Below are positions 49,383-62,586 of a stretch of DNA of 64,000 nucleotides, in pieces (the first letter of the stretch is position 1; every line of letters starts with the position of its first letter). The notes under the pieces were generated by a model. It was not told the DNA's origin, searched no databases, and saw only the letters and a list, made by a program, of their open reading frames with translations. The position numbers and the translations under genes are program-made. Source of the stretch: Plecoglossus altivelis (lineage: Eukaryota > Chordata > Actinopteri > Osmeriformes > Plecoglossidae); contig BROE01000018.1 in the NCBI GenBank assembly GCA_036571765.1, positions 13,202,592 through 13,266,591 of the forward strand. The letters run 5' to 3'.

Positions 49383-52300
49383 AAGAGAATGACTAAACCG
49401 TCCTGTAGCCTACTTTATAAACCACTATTCTTTAATAAATCTCATGCCTGCCTGCATTTGTTTACTTGAATTTGGACCATCATTTACAAAGCTGGTTATA
49501 TTAAATTCCTGGCATCCTACTGCTTGAAATTCTTCTTCAAGAATCCTCCTGTGTATTTCATGTCTTGCATATCTGCAAGTCATGCTCTACAATTTCCTAT
49601 ACTAAACAGACATCACATAGACCTGTGTCATGTTTCTATATGTGTAAAGTGTGATTTAGATTTGAATGTGCAGTTCGTAAATGTGTGAATTTTCTACTTA
49701 AGCAGTGAATTATTTTGCTTTTCTTTGTTGTTGTTTTTAAACCTTGTAATATTGTTGACCTGTATGACAAGAACCCCAAACTGTCTGCCATTTCCTATTG
49801 AATGATTCTGAAATAACATGTTTTACCTCTGATCTACTGAGTGCAATGTTTATGTTTGGTTCAAAGCGTAAAGTGTTGTTTTTTTTGCAATTTTGTCTGC
49901 TTCCTTGTTACCTTGAAGTCTCGTGTGCTGGTACCCACATGAATTGAATTATTATTCTCATCTGTTGTAAACCTTATAACCTAGTCATGATTTTAGTTAA
50001 AATGTCAGTTGTATTTGTTTCCAATGATTGTAACCTCAAAAGGACTGCCATTGAATCAGAACATATTATTTATCTGGCCTAACTTCAGTGTGGTGCCCGG
50101 AGTCAGGAGGTGAGATTCGGGTGGAAGGTAGGAGCCAACAAGAGGGGTGTGGTTTAACAAAGAGTATTTTAATACAAAAGTGGGGGATGGGGGGCTGGGG
50201 CAAAAGTACACAGAGAGAACAGAAAAAAAAGACGGACTTCTTTCCAGTTGGGTTCACTGTGAATTCTCTTGTTCATCTGCCCCTCATGGTCTCCTGGCTT
50301 CTTTCCTTATTCAGCTGCCGCTTGTGGCCTCCTGGCTTCTTCTCCCCTTCCTGCAGCTGCTCGGCCGAATATATACTCCCTTGATTGGGGATTGCCGGCA
50401 AGCTCCCATTGGCTGGAACACCTGCACTGGGAAGTACCTGCCGTCAATTATCTCCCCTAACCGGAGCCTTGGGCTCCGCCCCCTGGCCCCCCCTCTCTCC
50501 GTGGTCTGTCACATCAGACACCCACTCTATTGCCATTACAGTAGCCATGATCTCAGCTGTGTATACTGATCTGTTATCCTTCCAGCCTTCCTCACCTCAA
50601 ACTCTGGAATGCAGAGAATGCAGCCCCTGTCCTTCCAGTATCTGTACTCTTTGACCCATCTGTATATATCTGAAGAAACAAATAGTAGGAATTTTTAATA
50701 TACTCGTATATACTGTATAAGGAATTAAACTATCTGCTTCATTTGTTTCCCTTCTGTTTTTATCTACGTCTATTTCCGTTTGATCTATTATCCAGAGTGG
50801 AATTGGGGATACTACCACTGTTAGGGTAAATTATATTAACTCTAGACCAGCTTCGTTAATGCCTTAGCTTGCATGATATCTAATTTATTTAACAGTGTTG
50901 ATGATACTGACTCATAAACAATGCATCCATAGTCTAGGATTGATCAAATAAGACCAACATGAAACATAAATTCCCTTTAATGACTGTTTATCAGCACCCC
51001 AATCTTGTCCTGCTACTGCTCTCATTACATTAACATTTCTCAAAATGTATTTAATATTAAATCTATATGGTCCTTCCATGATAATTTGTCATCAAACCAT
51101 AATCCTAGATACTTCAATTTTGACACTTTCCCTAAAGAAAACCCATATATTTTAAATAGTTTATTCTCTTCAATTTTCTTCCTTGTAAATATCTGGTAAC
51201 ACGTTTTAGATATTGAGAATTTAATCCCCATTCTAAATGTTCTAATTTTTCAACTTATTTTATAGCTTCTTGAATTTTTATTCATGGTAAAAGATATATT
51301 TCTCCCTATTTACACATTATACTATCGCCTGCATGTAACCCAGTGCTGATTCCCAGAGCCACTTTTGCAAATATGTAAATAATCATTATATTAAACAATA
51401 TAGGAGAAATCACACTTCCTTTAGGCGTTCCATTTTCCACACTTAGAGTTTGAGTTACCTCACCACCCACTTTAACTTGAATTGTTGTTCCAAAAAAAAC
51501 AACTTAAACCCCAATTATACATTCTTCCTTCTACTCCAATACTCTTCATTTTAATAAGCAAACCCTCCTTCCATAACATATCATATGCTTTTCTATGTTG
51601 AGGTAAACTGCCACTGACCCCTCTTTAACTGCAATAGCTTTCTTTACATCTGTTTCCAGTTTTATTAATGCATCTAATGTTGATCGTCCTTTCCTAAAAC
51701 CATGTTGATTGGGTGCCAATGCTTACTCTTATCCTTACTCTCAAGTACATGACTAAGTCTGTTGACAATTCTTTTTTCCATCACTGTAATTCCCTGCTAT
51801 CAATGCCTCTTTCCCTGGTTTAGCTACTGGAAATATTACCGCATGTTTCCGTGACCTCGGCAGTCTTCCTTCTGCCCATATTATATTATACCAGTCCAAT
51901 ACTGCTTTAAGGATTCTATCATCAGCATATTTAATCATAATATAACAAATTCCACCTTGTCCAGATGCTATTTGTTTTATCTTATGTTGTACCCTTTTAA
52001 TTTCCCATATTTCAAAGTTAGCATCCAATGCCCCATCACATCTCTTAGTATAAATACCAGGATGTTGATTTAAAATGGTAAAATCCCTGTCTTTTCATTC
52101 TTTACTTCTGGTCTAGATTTTCTGTACCATGCACTTTCAAAAAGGTTTTAACTAATAATTCTTCCTTGTCATTTTATGTAATATCTGTCCTCCCTTCTCC
52201 TGAGATAACTAGTACATTCCTGGTTTTATATCCTCCAATCATCTTCTTTAACATGCCCCATACCTTTCCTACTTTAGTTTCCTTCCCTAAGGACGCACAA

Positions 52301-53300
52301 TATTAAATCCAATATTTCTTTTTTGCCTGCTTAATTTTCATTCTAGCCTTTGCTCTCTACCTTTGATATTCTAGTACTGCTTCTGATGTGAGAGTTCATT
52401 TCAGACTTTTAAATGCTTTATTATTATTTTTTATTATTATTGAAATATTGCATTCATCAGTCCACCATGGAACAGCTTTCTTCCTCCCATTTCCTTCAAC
52501 TTTTGGAACACTTTCTTCTGCCGCTAAAATCAAAGTTAACTTATCTATATACACTTCCGTACCATAATTCTTTAATTCTAATTCAGATATTTTGTTATAC
52601 ACCCCAGTCTGCTTTTCCAAATTTCCATCTATATTGTTTTTCCATCATACTTCTTTGCATTTCAAATCCTACCGTACAAATTATTGGTAAATGGTCTCTC
52701 CCAACTGAAGACCGTTCTAATACCTCCCATTGGCATTTTGCTGCTATCAATGCTAATCACGACTTATTGTTAGGTCTATGCAAGATTTAATATGCTTCCT
52801 AATGTCAAACCTCGCCCCACTACCATCATTTAAGAATACCAATAAATTGCCTTCCGTGTATTCTTCCACCTATGTGCCATTTGTATCTGAGTTTGGACTT
52901 CCACATACCACACTATGTGCATTAAAGTTACTACACCATATCCCTATAAGTTCTTAAGCACACAAAGAAGACAGTGTTCCCTACACCCCACATCCCAAGA
53001 TAAGACAGTAGAATACATCATCGACTTATCTGTTGACTAGGTGTGGACTGTTGACTCCCTCTTGATTCCCACAATGTTACCTTTCTTGCATGATAGAAAA
53101 GTACTGTCTGTCTGCCTTACAAATCTTATAGGTCAGTACAAGCTAATCATTGTATCCTTCATTGTTAACATAAGTAAAATTAAATGGGTTAGCATAAGTA
53201 ATTCATTATATCCTTCAACCTGTTGTCGCCGGCAACAGCAAGGTGACACCAACCCCCTGGCCAACTGACCAATTTTCAACTAGAATAGTTTTTTTATTTC
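49383..53300 (-). mobile_element. Decayed non-LTR retrotransposon (I/Jockey-type), interrupted by a solo LTR
   Basis: The minus strand carries scattered ORF2 pieces. An endonuclease-like end lies near 52920. PWWTDECNISIIIKNNNKAF (about 52460) comes before the polymerase. LPRSRKHAVIFPVAKPGKEA...GNYS (51900-51790) is the start of the reverse transcriptase. VSKLKYLGLWFDDKLSWKDH (about 51120-51060) is the post-polymerase region. Stops and frameshifts separate them. The clade is a guess from these motifs. Outer limits are approximate. The part between 49383 and 50084 has no readable domain. Confidence 0.65.
50089..50513 (-). mobile_element. Solo LTR of an LTR retrotransposon
   Basis: On the minus strand the block starts TGTGACAGACCACGG and ends CGGGCACCACA, the TG...CA ends of an LTR. 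The same four bases, TCAG, flank both sides (50085-50088, 50514-50517). It is GC-rich against AT-rich surroundings and contains no gene. There is no internal retroelement region beside it, so it looks like a recombined solo LTR within the older LINE. The orientation is inferred from composition only. Confidence 0.55.
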
Positions 53301-53520
53301 TACGCATATAGCCCCATCTTGTGGTTAACCTTGTATTTTACTTAGAGAATGAACTAACAACAATTTAGATTGCATAGTTAACACACAGAGACAGTGTTTG
53401 TGGGTGTCTGCTTGAAAGAGTTGTGATTAATGGACAAAAATGTTACAGTTTCCTTGCATCCAGAGTGTAGAAATAGCTTGTGCTAAATAGCCTTGAATCT
53501 TTTTAATACATTTCTGTGTG

Positions 53521-53602
53521 TACACCACCAGTGAAAGGTTTGGACACATCGTCCCATTAATTTGAATGGGACGATGTGTCCAAACTTGTGACTGGTAGTG
53601 TA
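53521..53602. repeat. Tc1-family mini-hairpin MITE
   Basis: TACACCACCAGTGAAAGGTT...GTGACTGGTAGTGTA with a perfect core stem GGACACATCGTCCCATT / AATGGGACGATGTGTCC and a 6-nt loop. TA at both ends fits Tc1/mariner insertion; the TACACTACC...AAAGTTTGGACAC end is common in fish. Confidence 0.75.
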
Positions 53603-54335
53603 TGTGTAACAGTAGTTATTGTACTGTTAAATGCGGGACCATTTGACTATATTTCACAAAATTGTAGTTCATGTAAGAGTTCTGATTATAATATTCCAGA
53701 TATTATAGCACACTGAGTTAATGTAGAGCTGAACTATTTAGATGTTTAGATCGTCCAAAAAATTTGAAACAAAGTGTTTGTCCAATAAATGACACATTTG
53801 ATCTATTACTGCACGTATGCATAGTGCATCCATTGTGGAAAGTGCAGCAAAACAAGACATTTTTAGATTGTGGTTTAATTCTATCCATTTACCTTGGTAT
53901 AGTGAATGTAAAACTACTATTTGAAAAACATCAGATTTATTGGACTACAAGGAAAAAAGAATAAAATATGGCAATTTGTGAATAGGGTTATTTAATTCGG
54001 TTTCCAGTGTATTAAACACAATAGAATTATTCTCAACAAGGTCTTCCTCCAGTAGTTGTTTCAGTAAAGAGATGAAGGCACATGTATAAAGAATCATCCA
54101 AGATTACGTCTTACAATCAAAGGGGATTGGAGAGGCAGGTAGAGGGACTGAATATAGGAGTACAACACACTGAGGGAGGGACTTAACATCAATGCAGAGT
54201 GGATGGTCTTCACTCTTAAAGGGACGGTCTTATGTGCTCCAATAAAAATATTCACAACACACGCAATTCTACTGCCCTACATAACAACATAACGGTGACA
54301 TCACAACTACACAAGTTGAACTGAAAAGGAAAGAT

Positions 54336-54367
54336 GGGGGGCGTTCTCTGAAAGAGAACACCCCCCA
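54336..54367 (-). promoter_or_regulatory. Stem-loop in the aldoa 3' UTR
   Basis: GGGGGGCGTTCTCT and AGAGAACACCCCCC pair around a GAA loop with one C-A mismatch, about 85 nt beyond the aldoa stop. It is a strong RNA hairpin in the transcript; function unknown. Confidence 0.6.
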
Positions 54368-54450
54368 AGAAAGGATCACAGTAATAGACCCATAACAGGG
54401 GAGTATAAGCAGAACCATACAATGGTGGGGGAAGAGGGGGGTGTTAACAC

Positions 54451-57237
54451 TTAGTAGGCGTGGTTGGCCACATAGAGAGACTCTCCACCGGCGGTTCCCT
54501 TGTCTCCAGTGGAAACATACTTGCCAACACATGCCTGGCTGTTGTTCTGTAAAACAGTGAAAGGATAAAAAAAGAGAAAGAGAAAGATGAACAAGGAAAG
54601 AAAGTAGAGGAGAGATACAAAGGCAAGTGTTGGTCTGTGATAAAACTTGAAGATATCCAGTATTTGTACGTCAGCAGCTGATAATATACACTTGTACGCA
54701 ATCGAGTTACACCTACCTACCCTCCACTTTCTCATTCCATCCATTTTTCTATGTTCCACTTCCTCTCTTGATTTCACTACAAATGCATTAATCCCTCTAC
54801 TACTTATTCCACCCCTCCCTAGTTCCTTACCATGGCCCTCTTAATGAACTCCTCCTGGCAAGCCTTGCCATTCTCCTTCTTGCCTCCCCAGGCCTTGAGG
54901 GCAGAGGCCTGCAGGGCGCGGCCGTAAGAGAAGGTGATGGCCCAGGGCCGGTGCAAGGAACACTGGTTCATTGCATTCAGGTTGATGGTGGCCTCTTCCT
55001 CACTCTGGCCTCCGGACAGGAAGGTGATGCCTAGGGGGTACAGGAAGGAATAGGGGGTGAAGATAAATTGACAACAAGGATGAGGGGATGCAAATAACAA
55101 ACTAAATAAATCTGTACGTATGCATGCATGCAGCATGTGTCTCTGATCATGCATACAGTATATCTAATGTGTGCCTACAGTAAATGTGTAATTACCGGGC
55201 ACAGCAGGAGGCACGGTGCGGCGTAAAGCGGTGACAGTGGCCATGGCAATCTCCTGGGAGCTGTACTTCTGGGGGCAGGAGTGTCCTGCAGTCACCATGT
55301 TGGGCTTCAGCAAAGTGCCCTCCAGGTAGACATGGTGGTCTGACAGAGCCTTGTACACCGCAGCCAGGACCTAGGAGAGAGTGAGTGAAAGCAGAGAGAG
55401 AGCATAAAACTATATAAATATTAAACGTACAAATACAATTTTCCAGTGAGTTTTCATTTCTGTGCTAAAGCCGTAACACACCTTCTCTGTCACATACTGA
55501 CAGCGCTTCAGGTCATGGTCACCATCTGGCAGGATCTCAGGCTCAACAATGGGAACAATGCCATGCTAGGTTGGTAGGAGAGAAGAGCATGGCAACCAGT
55601 GTCACGACAACATACAACAGGACTTCAGTTAAACAGGGCCGTGTCCAGCATATCAATTGCTGGACATGGTGGTGGTCACTGTAGTGCCACCACTACCGGG
55701 TATTGAGCAGGATATTAAGGGACATCGTAAACTTCCTTATACATTATAGTGTAGCCATGGGTTAACTTTCTTTATCAATTAATATTAAATGGAAAATATT
55801 TTAAAGGAAGAAAAAATCCACACATTGGTAAAGTTGTTCGTAAATGATTACATATTTACACATATTTTCATTTTTATGTTTTTGCATGTGTGTGGATTTG
55901 TTTGCAATGTTTTTATTTCACCATCTGGCAGATGCTGGCATAGCGAGCCAGGACATTGGCATTTTCCATGATAGCCAGGTTAGAAGGGGTAGTGGGGGTG
56001 ATCTTTAGCACACAGCGCCACTTTGCAAAGTCAGCTCCATCCTTCTTGTACTGAGCACAGCGCTCATACAGCCCATCCAAACCTGAGAGAGCGGGACAAA
56101 AAAAGAACATTTTGAAATCCATGGCTACTGTGTGTTTGTTTTTAATGACCATTCCTTTAAGGGTCACATGAGATGGGGGCAGGGGGTCTCCGATTCTCAC
56201 CCTGCGTGGTGGTCTCTCCATTGGTGCCAGCCAGCGGCACTACACCCTTATCCACCTTAATGCCCACCAGCATACCCCTGTCCTTGATCAGCTGGGGGAA
56301 CAGCTTGCCATCGTCGGTTTTCTGGTAAAGAGTCTCGTGGAAGAAAATTACTCCTCCGATGCAGGGTGCCACACGGTCATCAGCAGTGAAGAGGAGCTGG
56401 CGGTAGAGGCGGCGGTTTTCCTCTGTGTTTTCGGCATTGATACTCTGAAAGCGCTTAGAAACACTGCCTGAAAAGGAGGAGGTGCATGGGGGGGGGGGGC
56501 GGTTACATGCAAGAGACCCATACTGTGTCATCTCTACTGGTGTCCCCTTACTGTAGACTACCCGATATGGCAGAATGGGATTTAACTTCCTAAGCATGAT
56601 TGGGATGAGTGTCTGTGACCATGGTCACAAAAGTGTAATATGATGTCAATGCTCATGTAAGATGGTGTTTCTGATCGGCTGGTAGGTGCCATTTAACTCT
56701 GCATAACAGCTCTGAACTCAGCAGAAAACTCACCTCACCTATGTCTCGCCTAAGTCTCGTCCATTAATTGTAGGCTTATTACAAAGCAAACAAGTTATCC
56801 CTTACTTCTCTGCATGCAAACTACATGTTGCATAAGAGCATGAAGAATTGTTGAAATGTGTGAGTCTTGCAATGCATAAGTGAGACTTGAGAGAGATGTT
56901 AATGTAAATTGGCATAATGAGCTCCTAAACCCAGGTCTTTAAATAGGTAGACTAGAATAAAAATAGATACATACACAAATATACAGATCTCAGCACATAT
57001 TTGTGTTACTGTTTGTGGGAAATTAACAGTCCTGTTAGAAGGTCTCATGGTCTGAGATTTATAATTTAAAACAGGTTCTAAATTAATGGTGAGATTATGT
57101 GATAAATGAGGGTCTCTGACAGTACCTGTGGACTCATCAGCTGCAAGGATTCCCTTTCCAGGTGCAACAATTCTCTGAGCTATGTCACTGAGTTCCTTTT
57201 TCTTCTCGGTAGTGAGGAATGGGTGGGCGTGTGGCAT
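54451..57237 (-). CDS. aldoa: Fructose-bisphosphate aldolase A, complete
   Basis: Seven coding exons on the minus strand: 57126-57237, 56201-56467, 55922-56082, 55482-55565, 55196-55370, 54831-55030, 54451-54546; 1095 nt, 364 aa, the normal class I aldolase length. It splits fructose 1,6-bisphosphate into glyceraldehyde 3-phosphate and dihydroxyacetone phosphate in the cytosol (glycolysis). Seen: MPHAHPFLTTEKKKELSDIA start, GKGILAADESTG, KVDKGVVPLAGTNGETTTQG, the IVPIVEPEILPDGDHDLKRC acid block, Schiff-base Lys in GTLLKPNMVTAG, SGGQSEEEATINLN phosphate loop, and the C-terminal Tyr (YVANHAY). The YVANHAY tail and the human 16p synteny favour type A over B or C. The exon-5 junction reads ICQM-HGIV, where human has ICQQNGIV; it is in frame. 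A leader exon may lie near 58014-58060. Confidence 0.95.
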
Positions 57238-57244
57238 CCTGATT

Positions 57245-57245
<1 letters not shown>

Positions 57246-57280
<35 letters not shown>

Positions 57281-57300
57281 GAGAGAGAGAGAGAGAGAGA
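57246..57300. repeat. (GA)n microsatellite forming the splice acceptor tract of aldoa
   Basis: On the minus strand this is a (CT)n run that ends in CTCTCAG directly before the exon with the aldoa start codon, so the repeat itself serves as polypyrimidine tract. Confidence 0.9.
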
Positions 57301-58977
57301 GTGCAGTGTCATAAATCCAGTCTATTGTGATTAAAATGTTTTATTGGAAACTAATATTACGTATTATGCATTACTACTTAATCGGTTGAAATGGTTTCAC
57401 CGCTATGTTTCGAATATGGTTCGTTCCGCTTATGATAACCTTCGTCTGTTACACCGAGTGGACTACTGCCTGTTGCCCAAATGGCGTTACACATAATCAG
57501 GCCTCGTTTTACAGCTCAGAACATCTCACAAATTCGAAGTTATTTTCAAACATGAAGTACCAATTTGAAACGAGTAAAGTACATTTATATCGTGGCCATA
57601 TTTGGCATACCGTCGTGAGAACGTTATTCTTTTTAAATATTATATGGGCGTATACAAAATGTTATGTTCGCAGAGCTAGTTTCATCATCTCAAAGTGTCT
57701 TTTCCTCATTCATTTACTAAACAGTTTTAAATTATATAGGCTTCTACGCCACCGTTGAAGTGATAGATAGACAGCCCTGACAAAAAGGTACTTCCGCGTC
57801 TGTCCTTGCATTGCATCCATATGACCTTGTATCGCATTAAGAGTAGCAGATAAGATGTGAACACTACAACAAACATATCAAAAACATATCAGTCAAATTA
57901 TAAAAATGTTCTGACAAATTAAATCTGCGGGTTGTTACATAATCCATAGACTATAAAGACAAAACATACATTTACATCGCTACAACATATTTATGCACAA
58001 TTTAATGACTTACCAAATGTTCCGCGCAATATAAAATAATTTGGGATGGGTGAAAGATGCGGTCTGTTGGAACACCAAGAAATGATGAAGGACGTTCAGT
58101 ATTGTTTAATCGTGTGAAGCGATAGGGTGTGCCTGTGACGAAGAATTCGTCTTTTCCTGAAACTGAGCTCAAGGTAAACCACCAATCATAGGCTGTTTTA
58201 GTAAGATTGACCAATTGCTTCTTCCAATTAAACGAGACTATGGTTTTTGGTGAACAGTGGTTGGATTGTCTACATTCAAAAGGCGTGTCTTTACGGCTGA
58301 CGACTGAGAAAGAGGGCGTGATATCTGGAGTAACAAGGTGGGATTTGTGAATTCTGTACGTGACGGATTTCACGTGCAGTTTGCGCACCCTTTACGTGCA
58401 TAACTCTCATCTGAAAGGTTTTCACAACCACTGAGTCTGCACAGCCTCTGAGTAGACTGTATTATGACTGAACTGAAGAGAACAACTGGAAGATCAAATT
58501 TAACACATCAGATGGCAATGTGATTGGCACTGTTACTTCAAAGCCAAAAGGTTCAGGGTTCATTTCCCTCAAACGCTAGCCTACTGGGGGCACATTCTTG
58601 GCATGTTGGTACTGGGGCATACTATCTAGCTGTTGTGTCTGGTCAAGTTCACACTTACTCATTGAAACAGTTAGCTACTGATTATTCTTTGTCTATTTTC
58701 TGCCGCAGTCCGATCGATGCTATGTAATTTGCATCCCAGCTGTGCTCAGGAAAATTGAATACTTTCTCAGAGTTAGATAGGAATGTGGACATACAGTATC
58801 TTTAATTATTATTGCAGGAAGTGGGGTTTCTGTGTTGTGTGTGTGTTGAAACAATAATAAAGTAGAGAACCTTGTGCTGTTAGGGGCTGTCCAGTCACTG
58901 ACTTATCAAGGGAGGAACTAAACTAGCGGGAGACATGTTTACTATTTGTACTTTACCTATTTTAATGCAGTGCATTC
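57301..58977. other. aldoa 5' side and spacer
   Basis: A minus-strand donor ACATTTG/GTAAGTC at 58014 suggests an untranslated first exon upstream of aldoa just right of it; no TATA box can be chosen. The remainder up to the LINE shows no gene or clear repeat. Confidence 0.4.
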
Positions 58978-60815
58978 ATCCATCCATCCATTGTCTTCCG
59001 CTTATCCGGGGCCGGGTCGCGGGGGCAGCAGCCTGAGCAGGGAGGCCCAGACTTCCTTCTCCAGGCACACCTCCTCCAGCTCCTCCGGGGGGATCCCGAG
59101 GCGTTCCCAGGCCAGCCGAGAGACATAGTCCCTCCAGCGTGTCCTGGGTCTTCCCCGGGGCCGCCTCCCGGTAGGACATGCCCGGAACACCTCCCGAGGG
59201 AGGCGTCCAGGAGGCATCCGAAACAGATGCCCAAGCCACCTCAGCTGGCTCCTCTTGACGTGGAGGAGTAGCGGCTCTACTCCGAGCTCCTCCTGTGTGA
59301 CCGAGCTCCTCACCTTATCTCTAAGGGAGCGCCCGGCCACCCTGCGGAGAAAACTCATTTCGACCGCTTGTATCCGCGATCTCGTCCTTTCTGTCATTAC
59401 CCAAAGTTCATGACCATAGGTGAGAGTAGGAACGTAGATAGACCGGTAAATTGAGAGCTTTGCCTTCCGGCTCAGCTCCTTCTTCACCACGACGGACCGG
59501 TACAGAGAGCGCATCACTGCGGCCGCCGCACCGATCCGCCTGTCAATCTCACGTTCCGTCCTTCCCTCACTCGTGAACAAGACCCCGAGATACTTGAACT
59601 CCTCCACTTGAAGCAAGGGCTCCCCACCCACCCGGAGGGAGCAAGCCACCTTCTTCCGGTCGAGAACCATGGCCTCAGATTTCGAGGTGCTGATTCCCAT
59701 CCCGGCAGCTTCACACTCGGCTGCAAACCGCTCTAGTGCATGCTGTAGGTCCCGGTCCGATGGAGCCATCAGGACAACATCATCCGCCCTTGTGGTCGAA
59801 CATGGTGATTGCGGTTATGAGCAAACTTGGTGAGACTATGCACAGAGTCCAAAACAAAACAGCGGGCCGGTGCAGATGGAGGCACAAAAGAATAGAAGGA
59901 GAGAGAAGCCGTTGCTTTCCCAATCACACCTCTCCAGGTGTCACTGTCGTTACCCACATGGGCGTTGAAGTCCCCCAGCAGAACAATGGAGTCCTCGGTC
60001 GGTGCACTATCCAGTACCCCTCCCAGGGACCCCAAGAAGGCCGGGTACTCTGCACTGCTGTTCGGCCCACAGGCCGATACAACAGTGAGAGACCTGTCCC
60101 CGGCTTGAAGGCGCAGGGACACGACCCTCTCGTCTACCGGGGTAAACCCCAACACGTGGTGACTGAGCCACGGGGCTATGAGCAAGCCCACGCCAGCCTG
60201 TCGCCCCTTCCCGCGAGCAACTCTAGAGGAATGCAGAGTCCAGCCTCTCTTGAGGATAATGGATCCAGAACCCAGGCTGTGCGTGGAGGTGAGGCCGACT
60301 ATATCTAGCCGGTAACGCTCTACCTCCCGCACAAGCTCGGGCTCCTTTCCTGCCAGCGAGGTGACATTCCATGTCCCCAGCGCTAGAGACCGTGTGCATG
60401 GCGTTGGTCGTCCAGGCACCTGCCCCTGACCGCCGCCCAAAACACACTGCACCGGCCCCGTACGGTCCTTCCTGTGGGTGGTGGGCCTGCAGGAAGGTGA
60501 TCCCACATCGCCTTTTCGGGCTATACCCGGCCGGGTCCCATGGGCAAAGACCCGGCCACTAGGCGCTCGCCTGCGAGCACCCATCCCAGGCCTGGCTCCA
60601 GGGTGGGGCCCCGGTAACGCCACTCCAGGCGACGTAGCGATTCTCTTTAGTTTGGTCATCATAGGGGTTTTTGGTGAACCGCACTTAGTCTGGCTAGTCA
60701 CCTAGGACCAGTTTGCCATGGGAGACCCTACCAGGGGTTTATTGCCCCCGACAACATAGCTCCTGGGATCATTCAAGCACTCAAACCCCTCCACCACGTT
60801 AAGGTGGCGGTTCAA
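58978..60815 (-). mobile_element. L2/CR1-type LINE, internally deleted
   Basis: On the minus strand the 5' end is near 60815 and the first open part (60701-59769) holds a well-kept endonuclease (LGTWNVTSLAGKEPELVREV, LLGDFNAHVGNDSDTWRGVI). Near 59800-59930 the sequence jumps to the last third of ORF2 (59769-59002: DRDLQHALERFAAECEAAGM, YLGVLFTSEGRTEREIDRRI, RRVAGRSLRDKVRSSVTQEE), so most of the reverse transcriptase, including its catalytic box, is gone. The 3' end is the CTTATCCGGGGCCGGG block with a CATC tail (58978-58995), typical of this family. The remaining frames are long, so it is younger than the fus copy. Confidence 0.87.
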
Positions 60816-62586
60816 GGAGGGGAGAATAATATTCCTCAACATAAAATTGTTATGACTTCAAATATATAATCATCTACAGAACATTCTATATTATATTTAA
60901 TTCTGAGAATCTGGAGAAATATTTATGTCTAAGGGACAAGACAAGTAAAAGTTAATACTGCATGCCAGTGATCTTCAAGCACTTAAAGCACAACATTCCT
61001 CTTTCACAACTCCAGCATCTGGTCTCCTCAGTACCCAGACATATACTGACTGTTGTTAAAAGAAGAGGGAATTGTGCACAGTGACAAACATGGCCTTGAC
61101 CATGACAGTTATTTGATCAGTTTAAACTTGTTTTTTCTATGTTCGTTCTATGAGTGGAAGGGATGATATATAGGGGATCAGCCTATTACGTGGATTCCAC
61201 GTTTTTTGAATTTTAGATGACGTAGGCCGCTGGTCTCACACTCCTGAACAGTAGGTGGCGGTGATGAATCTCTTAACGTTGGTTATAATCTTCCATTAAA
61301 GTAGAAGAGTGAAAGCCACAACCTGGCGATTTACTCGCTCATTTTTTAACACGCAGTGCGCTTTCGTTTGATAATACAAAGGCGTTCAAACTCACGAAAA
61401 CTGTAGCTATTCATCATTGTTCTATTCAGTTTTCTTTTAATTCCAGTGCGTCTGCATTATTCTCAATTGTCTTTGTTAACAAGGAAGACGGTGAAAGGTA
61501 CGTATTTCTTACGTCGCTAGATAACCCAGTGTTAATGCTAGTTACCTGGTACAGTATTGCCACCAATGTAAGGGTAGCCAAATGTTTACCTTGTGGCAAG
61601 TTTGTCGGCTAGCTAGAAAGTTAACTCAAACGTTCTAAAATGTTTTCCCCCCATTCCTTATTGTATTATCGTCGTTAGTACGTTTCGCAAAGCAAGGCCG
61701 CGAACCAGCTACACAATGAATCCTGGGCAGTTTGGGCCTGCTGTAAACTAGTTGTCTACTGTGTAGAGCAAAGCTACCTAGCGATGCAACATTAGCTAGT
61801 AGTCGTGGTCGCTGAATATATGGTTTCTAAACTCCATTTATAAATCCAGCTGCGGTGTTTATGTAGCCAGCACCGAATATAGCATTGGTAACTGACGTAC
61901 GACTCGAGTTGTTAAGCCACTGATGTGTTGATTTAGCTGGTGAACTCTGATGCGTCGAGCTTGCAATTCCATGCAATAGAAAAAGTCCTATACCTAGCGT
62001 GTGTAGTGTATCAAGCTAATATTTGTTTGCGAGTTGTATCTACTACTATGCATAGTCAATACCTTGATATCTTGTCTAGGTAGCTAAATAACATTAGTTA
62101 AATAGTTGTAAACCTTTTCAGGCCAGCACAGTGTGAGTGCGGTCTGTGCGAAGTTGAAATGACCAAGAATCGCGCCTTTACACATGCGTAGGCATTGAGG
62201 CCTCATTACGTTTAATAACAACTAATATGTTTTGTTATAATAATGATTTTAATATAGTAAAAGCCATCTATATATGCCAAAGATTATTGCAACCTATAGA
62301 ACGACAGAATTAGACAAAACGTGAAACTACATATTTTCGCTTTACTGTTTTAGCTAGAATATTTATAAAAATAACTCCATAGACTTCTTTCAAATAACTT
62401 AGTTTTGTTTGAATATTTATAGCCTTTACAGTACCATACTAAAGCCATGGTCATGGCTTTAGTATAGTACTTAGTATATGTACATTGTATGGTACTTCAC
62501 AATGGCTCATGCACATCAACATCTGGTTGACATACAAGGGTTCTATGTCTACTTAACTCCCACCATGCCTTGTTTTCAGAGAAGCA
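60816..62586. other. srrm2 5' region: probable promoter, leader exon and first intron
   Basis: A candidate untranslated exon ends at about 61497 (GGTGAAAG followed by donor GTACGT), and the coding exon opens after TGTTTTCAG at 62580. The 61320-61500 part is richer in CpG than the neighbourhood. A dispersed repeat sits at 61235-61312, just upstream. Nothing else is recognisable. Confidence 0.4.
61235..61312. repeat. Dispersed LINE-end repeat, inverted relative to 49303
   Basis: CACTCCTGAACAGTAGGTGG...AGTAGAAGAGTG is the reverse-complement relative of 49303-49382, sharing CCGCCACCTACTG and the ACTCTTCT end. Confidence 0.55.

Noticed and set aside
59736..60308. 190-codon plus-strand frame
   Set aside because: It is antisense to the LINE endonuclease and has no family features.
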